A DNA stretch of 42,100 nucleotides from 2-02-FULL-55-14 sp964581115 (GTDB taxonomy: Bacteria; Bacteroidota; Ignavibacteria; UBA10030): the NCBI GenBank assembly GCA_964581115.1, contig CAZOMY010000025.1, forward strand, positions 1 to 42,100, read 5' to 3'. This document shows positions 26,434 through 34,541 of the stretch, one piece after another. The notes beneath the pieces are model-generated. The model was not told the DNA's origin. It did not search any database and saw nothing but the letters and a program-made list of their open reading frames with translations. The position numbers were made by a program, and so were the translations under genes. Within the stretch, counting starts at the first letter, position 1. The number at the start of each line of letters is the position of its first letter.

Positions 26434-28752
26434 TTACTTCACGAGCATCATCTTCTTCGTCTGCGAGAACGTGCCCGACTTCAGCGTGTAGAAGTACAGG
26501 CCGGACGACATGGCCGTACCGCTGTTGTCGCGACCATCCCACTCGACGCTGTACGTTCCGCGAGCCACGTCGCCGGCGAAGAGCGACCGGACCTCTTGGC
26601 CCAGCGTGTTGAAGATCGTCACCGTCGCAGGACCGTTCTGCGGAACGGAGAACTGGATCTTCGTGGAGGGGTTGAAGGGGTTCGGGAAATTCTGCGCCAG
26701 CTCGTACTCGGTCGGGAGCAGGTTCACATCCGACGTACCGATCTCGATGTCGCGGATGCCCGAGTTCGATTCGTTGGCCGCCACGATCGGACCCGCCGTC
26801 ACCGACTTCGGGTTCGCGATCGGCATGACGACTGTCGCCACCGCATGCTCACCGGCGGGGATCATGTCGGCGTTATCGTTGTACACAAGCATCCGCAGCT
26901 TGCCGTCGAGAAGCTTATGCGCCACCATGCCGAAAGCCGACGAAGCCTTGCCGGCCTCGAGCGACGACACATTCTCAAGCTCGAGCTGCAGACCGCGGAC
27001 CGGGATGCTGTTCACCAGACGGACGACCACACCCGCTTCGCTGACATGGTACACAACGCGGACGGACGCGGCAGCCTTCTCCGCCCCGGCGGCCGCCATC
27101 GGCAGCTGCTCGGGAGCCACTTCCATGATGCGTGTGCCATCCGGATACTGGTTCGTCAGGATGATGTTCTGCAGCATGGCAAGGTCCAACGCGTTGACGA
27201 AGCCGTCGCCGCTCGGCCACGGAGCGACGTCAGCGCGCTCGAACGGGCTGTTCGCCACGCCGGCCGTACCGAGGAACGAACGACCCAGGATGTGGTCCAC
27301 GACGAGCAGCATGTCGAGGATGTCGATCCGGTCATCGTTGTTCACATCGCCCTGCACCGAACGGTTGAGGGCCGTTACGCTGAGGCTGAGCGGGCTGACG
27401 CCCAGGTTCGTGCCGTCGAACTTGGAACCCACGACATGCGCCAGGGTGATCGGGGCCGACGCGGTGTCGGGATTCTCGATGTTCACCACATCGTAGTTCA
27501 CGATCGCAATGTCATGCGTCGTGCCACCTGCTACGCCGGCCAGGAAATCGGACGGATCGGCGCCGAAGAGAACGACGTTGATGCTGTCTTCGGTCGTGCC
27601 GTCGCCGTTCGACCCACCGCGGCGGAACTGCGTCTGGAAGTACCAGTCGGAAGCGCTCGCCACCGCCGCTCCGCGCGAGATGCTGCGGATGATGATCAGG
27701 CCGTCGGTCTTGAGCGTGAACTGCAGGGCTTTCAGGTTATCCTCGACCTTCAAACGAAGCGTGTCGGTGTAGTTCGAGTTGTCGAACTGCGTGACGCTGT
27801 TGGCCGGGGCATACGACGAGAAACTGAGACTGTTCGAGATGCCGGAACCGCTCAACGAGACACTTTGCGGCGACGTAGGACCGCCCGTCTCGCCGCTGAA
27901 CGTGAACACGACACTGCCGCTGGCCGCGCCCGACGCTGTCGGAGCGAAGCGGACCCAGTAGGCCTTCGAGGCGCCCGAAGCGAGCGACGCACCCGCCGCC
28001 GCCGCACCGCCAACCTCGCTGACGACGAACGGAGCCGCCGCGGTCGGGGCATTGAGCGTCAGGTTGCCCGGTCCGACGCCCGTGTTCGACACCGTCACGA
28101 GCTGGGGAGCGCTTGTCGTGCCCGTGGCGACCTGACCGAAGCTCACCGACGACGGGGAGACGCTGAAGCTGACGGGCGTGGCAACGCGCGCGCCCACCTT
28201 CGTGATCGTGACCTGGAAGAACGAGCCGTCATCCGGAATGCTGGCGTTCGGGATCGTCACGCTCGAGTTCGCGAGCATGTCGACCGCCGACGGGATGGGG
28301 CCGCCGCTGATCGTCCAGCCCGTGGCGCTCAACAGCAGGTCGGCCGAGTTCCAGCTGATGACAATGTCCTGCGAGTACTGACCCGGCGTCGATTCTTCCG
28401 ACTGGAACCGGATCGTGTAAACGTCCGTCTGGGGCTGCGCGCCGGCGCCGTCGTAGGCACGGATGTCGCGGAACGTGCTTTGCGAGCCGATGCGGAGTGT
28501 GGCGTAGCCGAGCAAGGGAGCGCCCGGCGCGGGCGGGGCGAGGGGCTCAGCCCACGTGGACGGGATGTTGGGAAGCGATTCGCTGTCGCGGGCGTCCGTA
28601 TTCAGGTCGCGCACGCCGATCTCGAGCGGCTGGACATACGCGCCGCGCGTCAGCGTGATCGTCTTCTTGAACTCGAACTGCGCCAGAGCCGACGTGCCCA
28701 CCAACGCCACCAGGGCACCGACAACCGCGGTCCGAAGTGATTTACTGAACAT
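26434..28752 (-). CDS. Large surface protein: shared N-module, anchor-D-like domain, cohesin-like and dockerin domains, T9SS domain
   Basis: A 772-residue exported protein. Signal peptide 1-24; shared N-terminal module about 26-187 (LEIGVRDL, LAPPAPGAPLLGYATLRIG, FRDIRAYD, IVISWNSADLL). A HYDIN/choice-of-anchor-D-like Ig domain spans 192-305 (SVSPSSVSFGQVATGTTSAP). A cohesin-like beta-sandwich covers about 306-465, and a type I dockerin about 468-535 with two calcium-loop segments (GDVNNDDRIDILDMLLVVDHI and GDGFVNALDLAMLQNII). Residues 684-772 are a type A T9SS domain (NFPNPFNPSTKIQF...SSGLYFYTLKSG...MLVK). A cohesin-like domain followed by a dockerin in one chain is a familiar pairing in secreted bacterial proteins. 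The function is probably structural or binding. It lies 36 bases downstream of the beta-helix gene. Confidence 0.9.
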   Translation of the reverse strand: MFSKSLRTAVVGALVALVGTSALAQFEFKKTITLTRGAYVQPLEIGVRDLNTDARDSESLPNIPSTWAEPLAPPAPGAPLLGYATLRIGSQSTFRDIRAYDGAGAQPQTDVYTIRFQSEESTPGQYSQDIVISWNSADLLLSATGWTISGGPIPSAVDMLANSSVTIPNASIPDDGSFFQVTITKVGARVATPVSFSVSPSSVSFGQVATGTTSAPQLVTVSNTGVGPGNLTLNAPTAAAPFVVSEVGGAAAAGASLASGASKAYWVRFAPTASGAASGSVVFTFSGETGGPTSPQSVSLSGSGISNSLSFSSYAPANSVTQFDNSNYTDTLRLKVEDNLKALQFTLKTDGLIIIRSISRGAAVASASDWYFQTQFRRGGSNGDGTTEDSINVVLFGADPSDFLAGVAGGTTHDIAIVNYDVVNIENPDTASAPITLAHVVGSKFDGTNLGVSPLSLSVTALNRSVQGDVNNDDRIDILDMLLVVDHILGRSFLGTAGVANSPFERADVAPWPSGDGFVNALDLAMLQNIILTNQYPDGTRIMEVAPEQLPMAAAGAEKAAASVRVVYHVSEAGVVVRLVNSIPVRGLQLELENVSSLEAGKASSAFGMVAHKLLDGKLRMLVYNDNADMIPAGEHAVATVVMPIANPKSVTAGPIVAANESNSGIRDIEIGTSDVNLLPTEYELAQNFPNPFNPSTKIQFSVPQNGPATVTIFNTLGQEVRSLFAGDVARGTYSVEWDGRDNSGTAMSSGLYFYTLKSGTFSQTKKMMLVK

Positions 28753-28788
28753 GAGAGGTTTCCTTATGCGAAAGTCGTGGGAGGATGG

Positions 28789-30702
28789 TTATTGCTGCAC
28801 CGAGATGAACAGGCTGCCCTTGTTGCTGCCCCCGGGGTTGTTGGCTGTGCCGCCATTCGTCAACACCCAGTAGCCCTTGCCGGGCTCAAGCTGCGTCGGA
28901 GCGGAGTACGCTGTGCCGTTCCAGCCATACAACGTACCGGCTTCGAGGCGATTGACCCGCGACCCGGTGACCTGATTGCCCAATGCGATAGGACCCGGAA
29001 CGACGGAGGACGGCGTGCCAATGATCACCCAGCGCAAGAGCGTGATGCCCGTGTCGGCAGCAGCCGTGTACCCAGCATCGGTGATTGAGGCCGACTGCCG
29101 AATGCCCTGAATGTCGAACGGAGCCGGGTCGGACGCGTAGTACGCCCAGTAGCCCGGTCCCGCCTGAACGGTCGTCTGCGACGAGTACGAACCGCTCGTC
29201 GGGTTGAACGCGTTGATCGTTCCCGATTCATGGCCCGGGAAGATCGTGCCGACCGAACCCGGCGTCGGGACGAGGCTGCCGTTCACCAGGAGTCGGGGAA
29301 CCGATACGAGGTTCCAGCCGGAGCCAAGGTCGACGCTCGTCGTGCCGGTGGCGCCGAGCAGCGGGAACGACGCCCAGCCAGACGTCCAGTCCACGGTGGT
29401 TCCGAAGGCGCCGCGGTAGGTCGTCACGTCAAAGAACGGGTCGAGACCGCTCTTTAGCGTAGCTCCATTCACCTGAAGGAGGATGGAAGATCCGTCGATG
29501 GTGAAGTCCGGCGCATCGATGCTGCCGATGGTGATGCCGTGGTACGATGGTCCCTGCAGGTTAACGGCCGGCGTGTTTGTCGCATCCCAGTATGCCTGCA
29601 CCGCGGCCGAGGTGATGCCCGTACCGGAACCATGATATGAGGCAAAGCCGTTGTCTCCCGTGTTCGAGAGACTGTTGTTCTCGAGCCCCTGAAGCAACTC
29701 ATCGCGCAGCGACACGCCGCCCGGGAAGCCCGTGATCACAGAATTGTAGAGCTTGAGCTGCGACCGACGACGGAGCACGGCGCCGTATTGGTACTTGTTG
29801 CCCGTCACCATCCCCGTACCCGGACCGCCAATGTTGGGTCCGATGAGCGAGAAGTTCACGAACGTCGGCGCCGTCCTCGGGGTAGCTGTGCTACCCGTTG
29901 CGTCGTTGTCCGACTCGAAGCCGTTGCTTTCACCGGTCGGGTCCCACACCAGCGGCGCCCGCAGCGAAACGGCAAATTGGACCTTGCCTGTGTAACCGAA
30001 GTCGGTATCGAAATCGTCGTCGGTGCCGGCAAACGCCACGAGGTATTTGGCGTTCACCGTACCGCCGAAGAACTCGAACGAGTCATCGAACGCGTACGAC
30101 ACCTGCACGTGATCGATCGTTGTGCCCGAACCGACCGCACCCAGCGTAAGCCCGTTCACCTCGTTGTTGATCTGGTATCGGTAGCCGGCATACTCAATTC
30201 GGACGTACTGCAATGTGCCCGCGTTGTGGAGGTCATTCGGTACGGCCGGAGGGACCGTCCCAAACGTGCCCGGAATGATACCTCCTTCGATCTGCAGCGC
30301 GGCGGCCTGATTCTCCGTTGCGTCGCCGAGGAGGATGATGCCGCCCCAGTCGCCCGGAGCGCGGTTGCCCGCCGGTTGATTGCTTGTGAAAACGATCGGA
30401 TCGGAAGACGTGCCGACCGCCTGGATCTGTGCACCCGGCTCGATGATCAGGGTTGCCGCCACGTCGCCGTTGATCACCGTTCCGGCATCGATCGTCAGGA
30501 CGGCCGGAGCTTTGACAAATACCAGACCGCACATGATGTAATCGACAGAACCGGCTCCGTTGGTCCAGCTGGTGTTGCTGGTGATATTGGTGACGCCGCT
30601 CCGCCCGCTGCCAAGGGTACCGATCACCGTTTGGGCGGTGGCGTCGACCCCTGCGGCCACCAATGCTGCCGCGAGGAGTGACATCGTTGCGATTCTATTC
30701 AT
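28789..30702 (-). CDS. Exported parallel beta-helix protein, TonB-receptor partner type, with GWN-type C-terminal module
   Basis: A 637-residue exported protein. Signal peptide 1-23. Residues about 40-440 match the right-handed beta-helix proteins that accompany TonB-dependent receptors in many Bacteroidota: LTIDAGTVINGD, GDWGGIILLGDA, LQYVRIEYAGYRY, DDSFEFFGGTVNAKYLVAF, DDDFDTDFGY, NGFESDNDATGS and a short GAVLRRRSQ stretch. The last 177 residues (DNA 28789-29322) are the GWN module in a longer form (GWNLVSVPR, PGYWAYY, WVIIGTPS, GTLYGW, PGKGYWVL). Its partner receptor is the next gene upstream. The pairing suggests a surface-exposed substrate-binding or receptor-capping role; the ligand is unknown. 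Confidence 0.88.
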   Translation of the reverse strand: MNRIATMSLLAAALVAAGVDATAQTVIGTLGSGRSGVTNITSNTSWTNGAGSVDYIMCGLVFVKAPAVLTIDAGTVINGDVAATLIIEPGAQIQAVGTSSDPIVFTSNQPAGNRAPGDWGGIILLGDATENQAAALQIEGGIIPGTFGTVPPAVPNDLHNAGTLQYVRIEYAGYRYQINNEVNGLTLGAVGSGTTIDHVQVSYAFDDSFEFFGGTVNAKYLVAFAGTDDDFDTDFGYTGKVQFAVSLRAPLVWDPTGESNGFESDNDATGSTATPRTAPTFVNFSLIGPNIGGPGTGMVTGNKYQYGAVLRRRSQLKLYNSVITGFPGGVSLRDELLQGLENNSLSNTGDNGFASYHGSGTGITSAAVQAYWDATNTPAVNLQGPSYHGITIGSIDAPDFTIDGSSILLQVNGATLKSGLDPFFDVTTYRGAFGTTVDWTSGWASFPLLGATGTTSVDLGSGWNLVSVPRLLVNGSLVPTPGSVGTIFPGHESGTINAFNPTSGSYSSQTTVQAGPGYWAYYASDPAPFDIQGIRQSASITDAGYTAAADTGITLLRWVIIGTPSSVVPGPIALGNQVTGSRVNRLEAGTLYGWNGTAYSAPTQLEPGKGYWVLTNGGTANNPGGSNKGSLFISVQQ

Positions 30703-31060
30703 GAGGTTCTCCGTGATGAACTAATGAGGTGGAAACAGCAGGGCCGAATCGATTGAAGTATTCCCGCGCATGTTCCGGCGGCGGTCGAGAAAGACGTGCG
30801 TCACTTCCTCAGGACACGACCGGAAGCATCCTCACCTCCCTTCGGTGAACACGGGAAAACGTCAACCGACATCGAACGGAACGAAAGCACAACAGACTTC
30901 CGGCCGAGATCACCAAGCGATTTCCCTGTGAGTAGGGTTTGAGATGGCCGGTCCCTGTCGAGCCGTTACTCGGGGACCGTCGGATGGATGGTACTGCGAT
31001 GCTGCAACATACCACCTTCCCCTTACTGAACGATGACCGTACGGTAAGGGTAGTGTGAAT
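30703..31060 (-). other. Structured intergenic region between receptor and beta-helix genes
   Basis: No gene is visible in these 358 bases. Transcribed from the receptor side, they carry a hairpin CCCTTAC...GTAAGGG (31020-31026 with 31044-31050) 11 bases beyond the receptor stop. A second, stronger hairpin has CGGTCCC/GGGACCG (30949-30955 with 30973-30979) and, after a 3-base bulge, CGAG/CTCG (30959-30962 with 30969-30972). TGTGAATTCACA (31054-31065) is a perfect palindrome overlapping the receptor stop codon. None has a U tract, and I recognise no known riboswitch. Confidence 0.45.
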
Positions 31061-33757
31061 TCACAACGTGAGACCCAGCTTCAGCGACAATGTGCCTCCC
31101 TGGAATTGCGTCCGGTACGGATCCCCGTTCCGGATATTCAGAACACGCCGTTCGGGAAACAGATCCTTCGCCGTGATCTTCACTTCGACAACACCCAATG
31201 ACTGCGTGATCGCGAGGTCGATACGATTCCGGGGCTCTTCAAAGACGTCCTCCTGTTCGGAGTCTCCCACGGCGTCCAACCGTCGTCCAAAACGGTTGAA
31301 CAACACGCTGACGACCGTTCCCCACGAGGGAATGCCGACCTGCGTCGATAGGTTCAACATGTACGGCGACTGGCCTTGCATCGGCCTGGTTCGCTGTTCC
31401 ACCTTGTCGACGCCGTTCTCCTGGAAGAACAACGTGTATTCGATCTCCGAGGTCACCTTCGTGTAGTTCGCCACGATGACCACGTTGGAGAACCACGCAC
31501 CGAAGAAGTCGAGGGACTTCCGAACCTCCAGCTCCCAGCCGTAATTGTGGCCTTTGGGCGAATTGAACCACGTCCGCTCGGGATTGGAGGAGGTCAGGAT
31601 CTTCATTTCGATCGGGTCGGTCAGGTCCTTGTAGAAAAGGCTGGCCGAGACCACCTCGCCGACCCCGGGGAACATCTCCAGCCGTATGTCGTAATTGCTC
31701 GACATGGCCCGGCGGAGCAAAGGATTGCCGAAGACCCCTTCGTAGAGACTGTAGTCGTAGAAATAGAAGCTCGACAACTCCCGAAACTCGGGACGATTGA
31801 CCGAGCGGCTGAATGCGAACCGCACATTGGTGATGGGATCGATCTCGTACATGAGGTTCATCGACGGAAGCCAGTCGATATTGCGGACCCTCGCGATGTA
31901 CGGCGCTCCGGTCAGGAAGGGACTGATCGTCCTGACCTGGATGTCGGCATTCTCCATCCGGACGCCGCCGGCAAACCGGAACCGGTGTCCGTCGAACAAT
32001 TCGAAGGGGGCGTCCACCATCAGATACGCCGCCCCCAGACGTTGGCTTCCGGTGTACACATCGAGCGCCGAAGAGATCTCGTTCATCACGAGCAGTCCGC
32101 GGCCGAAGTTCTCCGGCCGGAAGATGCTGTCGGCCGGCAAGAGATAGAGGTCGTAGCGGAAGCTGAGTCGGTCCAATTCGGGGAGGAAAGTCCGGATATT
32201 ATAGAAGCGTTCACGCGCTTCGAACGACCCACCGGTCTTGAGCCGCATCCGGCCCAGCGGAAGCGACAGGTCAACGCCAGTACTTCTGGAGAATTCGTCG
32301 AGCCATGCCCACGATCGATCAGCATGGTCTTTCGAGGGAGGTTCCTCAACGCGGAAGAAGAGTGTCTTGCGGTCGGGTTCCCGGGCGATCGATTGGTTGT
32401 AGCTGCCGCGCCATCCCACCTCCAAGCCCCCCAGTGCAGGCACCGTGTGATCGCCGGCGAGCGAGGTGACGAACATCGTACGCTCCTCCCATTCCGTGAC
32501 GATGAGGCGTCGGCGCGAATCGCTGTCGTCGACCGTCTCACCCGATGTCACGGCGTCTTGCCCGCTCTGCGAAACGACGTTCTTGAACCGGAACTTGTTC
32601 ACCATCCCAAGCTTGTAGCTGAGGTCGAAGATGCCGCCAAGGGTCGTCGAGCGTTGGTCGACGTTCGACGAGCCGCGAAGCCGTGTGAACTTGTACTCCT
32701 GCGATCGGCGCTGGAACGACTGTGCATACGTTGCCGCCGCCACGACGCCAAGCTGATCTTCGTCGCCGACGGGGAACTGATCGCCATAGGTCAATTCGAC
32801 GCGTTGGTTGACGGGCGCGGCCGCGGTCCGCTGTGCCCACGTGTTGGGGAGGATCTGACCGAGCGTGTACTTGTCGAACGCAACCGCGGGAAAACCGCGC
32901 ACGCCGTCATCGAAGCCCAGCCAGTCGGTCCCGCTCCCCTGCGATCGTTGGATCGATTTTCCGGTCGTGATCGTGTTGAACGATCCCGACCATCCCAGCT
33001 TCAGGATGCGCTTCTCAGGGAAATCGATCGTCGTCATCTGGACGAGACCGCCGGTGAAATCCCCGGGAAGGTCGGGCGTGGCTGTTTTGGCCACAACGGT
33101 ATTCTCCAGCAGGCTGGCCGGAAGCATGTCGAACGTAAAACTCTTCTTGTCGGCATCGGTGTCGGTACTGGTCACCACCACTCCGTTCAACTGGGTGGCA
33201 TTGTACCGGTCGGTCACGCCCCGCACAAAGACGTACTTGTTGTCCACGATCGAGATGCCGGTGACCCTCGCCAGGGCGTCGGCCGATGTGGCATCCGGGC
33301 TAAGCTTGATCTGTTCCATGCTCACGCCGTCGCCGATCGTCGAAGCCTTCTTCCGCTGCGCGAGCAATGCTCCTTGCGTAGCCACCTGTGCGCGCGCCGT
33401 CACCACGACCTCATCCGCTTTGATGGCGTCCGAGCTGAGCGTCGCGTCCATTCTGACGGACCCGCCGGCGGGAACGTTCAGGTCGGTGATCGTGGCGGGC
33501 GTGTATCCGATGAAGGTGAATCGGAGAGTGTACGTACCGGGAGGAACGTTCCGGATCTGGTATCTGCCGTCGAGGTCCGTCGATGCTCCCAAGGAGGTCC
33601 CGACGACGGCCACATTGGCGCCGATGAGCTCTTCGCCGGTCTCTTTGTCTCTGACCGTACCCAGAACGGTGGCACTCTGTGCCCAAACGTCGGCCGGCAT
33701 CATCAGGATCAGAGCGCACAGGAATGCACTAGTTCGCATTGCAGCGAGGGTCGACAT
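31061..33757 (-). CDS. TonB-dependent receptor with N-terminal carboxypeptidase-D-like domain
   Basis: An 898-residue outer membrane receptor. Signal peptide about 1-26; CarboxypepD_reg-like domain 28-110 (GTVRDKETGEELIGANVAVVGT...DGRYQIRNVPPGTYTLRF). A plug domain with DEVVVTARAQ and the SADALARVTGISIVDNKYVFVRGVTDRYNATQLNG stretch follows, then a 22-strand beta-barrel to the end (INLSRSFNRPEF-like FAFSRSVNRPEFREL, typical of this receptor subfamily). It uses TonB/ExbBD energy to import a ligand, which cannot be told from sequence. The beta-helix partner gene follows on the same strand. The ATG at 33757 is first; one at 33739 would still leave a signal peptide. No Shine-Dalgarno site is visible. 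Confidence 0.95.
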   Translation of the reverse strand: MSTLAAMRTSAFLCALILMMPADVWAQSATVLGTVRDKETGEELIGANVAVVGTSLGASTDLDGRYQIRNVPPGTYTLRFTFIGYTPATITDLNVPAGGSVRMDATLSSDAIKADEVVVTARAQVATQGALLAQRKKASTIGDGVSMEQIKLSPDATSADALARVTGISIVDNKYVFVRGVTDRYNATQLNGVVVTSTDTDADKKSFTFDMLPASLLENTVVAKTATPDLPGDFTGGLVQMTTIDFPEKRILKLGWSGSFNTITTGKSIQRSQGSGTDWLGFDDGVRGFPAVAFDKYTLGQILPNTWAQRTAAAPVNQRVELTYGDQFPVGDEDQLGVVAAATYAQSFQRRSQEYKFTRLRGSSNVDQRSTTLGGIFDLSYKLGMVNKFRFKNVVSQSGQDAVTSGETVDDSDSRRRLIVTEWEERTMFVTSLAGDHTVPALGGLEVGWRGSYNQSIAREPDRKTLFFRVEEPPSKDHADRSWAWLDEFSRSTGVDLSLPLGRMRLKTGGSFEARERFYNIRTFLPELDRLSFRYDLYLLPADSIFRPENFGRGLLVMNEISSALDVYTGSQRLGAAYLMVDAPFELFDGHRFRFAGGVRMENADIQVRTISPFLTGAPYIARVRNIDWLPSMNLMYEIDPITNVRFAFSRSVNRPEFRELSSFYFYDYSLYEGVFGNPLLRRAMSSNYDIRLEMFPGVGEVVSASLFYKDLTDPIEMKILTSSNPERTWFNSPKGHNYGWELEVRKSLDFFGAWFSNVVIVANYTKVTSEIEYTLFFQENGVDKVEQRTRPMQGQSPYMLNLSTQVGIPSWGTVVSVLFNRFGRRLDAVGDSEQEDVFEEPRNRIDLAITQSLGVVEVKITAKDLFPERRVLNIRNGDPYRTQFQGGTLSLKLGLTL

Positions 33758-33773
33758 GAGTTCGTATCGAGAG

Positions 33774-33802
33774 TTGACGAAGAACGGCGGGAAGACTATA
33801 TT
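33774..33802 (+). promoter_or_regulatory. Promoter of a candidate small RNA
   Basis: On the plus strand TTGACG (33774-33779), a 17-base spacer and TATATT (33797-33802) form the same promoter type as the rRNA and coiled-coil promoters. Predicted start near 33809. No coding frame lies between here and the terminator at 33865-33897. Confidence 0.65.
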
Positions 33803-33808
33803 GCGGAG

Positions 33809-33897
33809 CGCACAAGGCGGGCGCCAGCCTGCCTCGAGATCACCAAGCTCTCACGTTGCGCGCCGGGGCAACGGCCGTTACCGTTGCCCCATTTTGT
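33809..33897 (+). ncRNA. Candidate small RNA of about 90 nt
   Basis: The plus-strand segment between a near-consensus promoter and a strong terminator would give an RNA of about 89 nt. It folds on paper into GCGCA/TGCGC (33808-33812 with 33857-33861) enclosing GGCGGGC/GCCTGCC (33816-33822 with 33827-33833, loop GCCA) and a short GAG/CTC hairpin, then the terminator. It lacks the SRP RNA signature and is too short for 6S or tmRNA. It is divergent from the TonB receptor gene, whose start codon is only about 50 bases away. Confidence 0.5.
33865..33897 (+). terminator. Strong intrinsic terminator
   Basis: GGGGCAACGG (33865-33874) and CCGTTGCCCC (33881-33890) form a perfect 10-bp stem with a 6-base loop, followed by ATTTTGTT. 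Only the plus strand has the T-rich tail. No plus-strand gene precedes it, which is what points to a small RNA. Confidence 0.75.
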
Positions 33898-34046
33898 TCC
33901 CGGGCCGCTCCAATTGGGACGGCCGACGAACATGAACATATCGTAAAACTTGTCCCCGGCGCCGCAGCGCCGTTTGCATCGACCGGTCCCTTTTGTATTT
34001 TGGGCCCTCCGATCCAGAGCCCTCACCGTCACAAGGACCCGTCCCC

Positions 34047-34541
34047 ATGCGCAGCACTCTCACACTCCTGATCCTGTCCGCCGGCCTCACCATCGCCGCC
34101 GCTCAGGGCACCTGGTCGTATCGACATCCGCTCGATACCACCGCCATCACTCTGCCGTACGTCATGCAAAAACTGAATGTCGAGGGACGCTTGACGTTGT
34201 ACGGCATTTATTTCACCGGCCGGCTTTCGATCGACCCCCGGTCGTATCCGGTGCTTGACGTTGTTGCCGCCTATCTACGTCAGCACCCCAACGTATCGTT
34301 GTACGTCGCCGGACACACGGCCGACACCGGATCGTTCGAGGTCAACATGCGCGAGTCCGATCTTCGGTCGCTGATGATCGTGAAGCGCCTCAGCCAAGAA
34401 TTGCCGCCGGGCAAGCGCGTCGACGGGACCCGCTTCATCTACCACGGCCTCGGTCCGATGTCGCCGCTCATTCCCGGCACTTCACCCGAGGCCCTCGCCG
34501 CCAACACCCGCTTTGAATTGATCCGGCGTCAACGACGCTGA
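34047..34541 (+). CDS. Exported OmpA-like domain protein
   Basis: A 164-residue exported protein. Signal peptide MRSTLTLLILSAGLTIAAAQG, then an OmpA-C/Pal-like peptidoglycan-binding domain from about residue 45 (YGIYFTGRLSIDPRSYPVLDVVAAYLRQHPNVSL as the first strand-helix, then VAGHTADTGSFEVNMRESDLRSLMIVKRL). The usual GHTD is GHTAD, and the terminal NxRFELIRR keeps the family's closing Asn-Arg pattern. It probably tethers something to the cell wall or is a free periplasmic wall-binding domain. AAGGA lies ten bases before the ATG; an in-frame ATG at 33993 is less likely because it adds a Pro-rich stretch before the signal peptide. Confidence 0.82.
   Translation: MRSTLTLLILSAGLTIAAAQGTWSYRHPLDTTAITLPYVMQKLNVEGRLTLYGIYFTGRLSIDPRSYPVLDVVAAYLRQHPNVSLYVAGHTADTGSFEVNMRESDLRSLMIVKRLSQELPPGKRVDGTRFIYHGLGPMSPLIPGTSPEALAANTRFELIRRQRR

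Noticed and set aside
26035..28740. A 901-codon plus-strand open frame opposite the 772- and 429-residue genes
   Set aside because: Its product is Arg/His/Asp/Val-rich without any domain, and the opposite strand has signal peptides, dockerin and sorting domains in frame. It is a high-GC shadow frame.
31376..33946. An 856-codon plus-strand open frame opposite the TonB receptor
   Set aside because: Composition is that of an antisense shadow and the receptor is unmistakable on the minus strand. The frame also runs through the candidate small RNA terminator.
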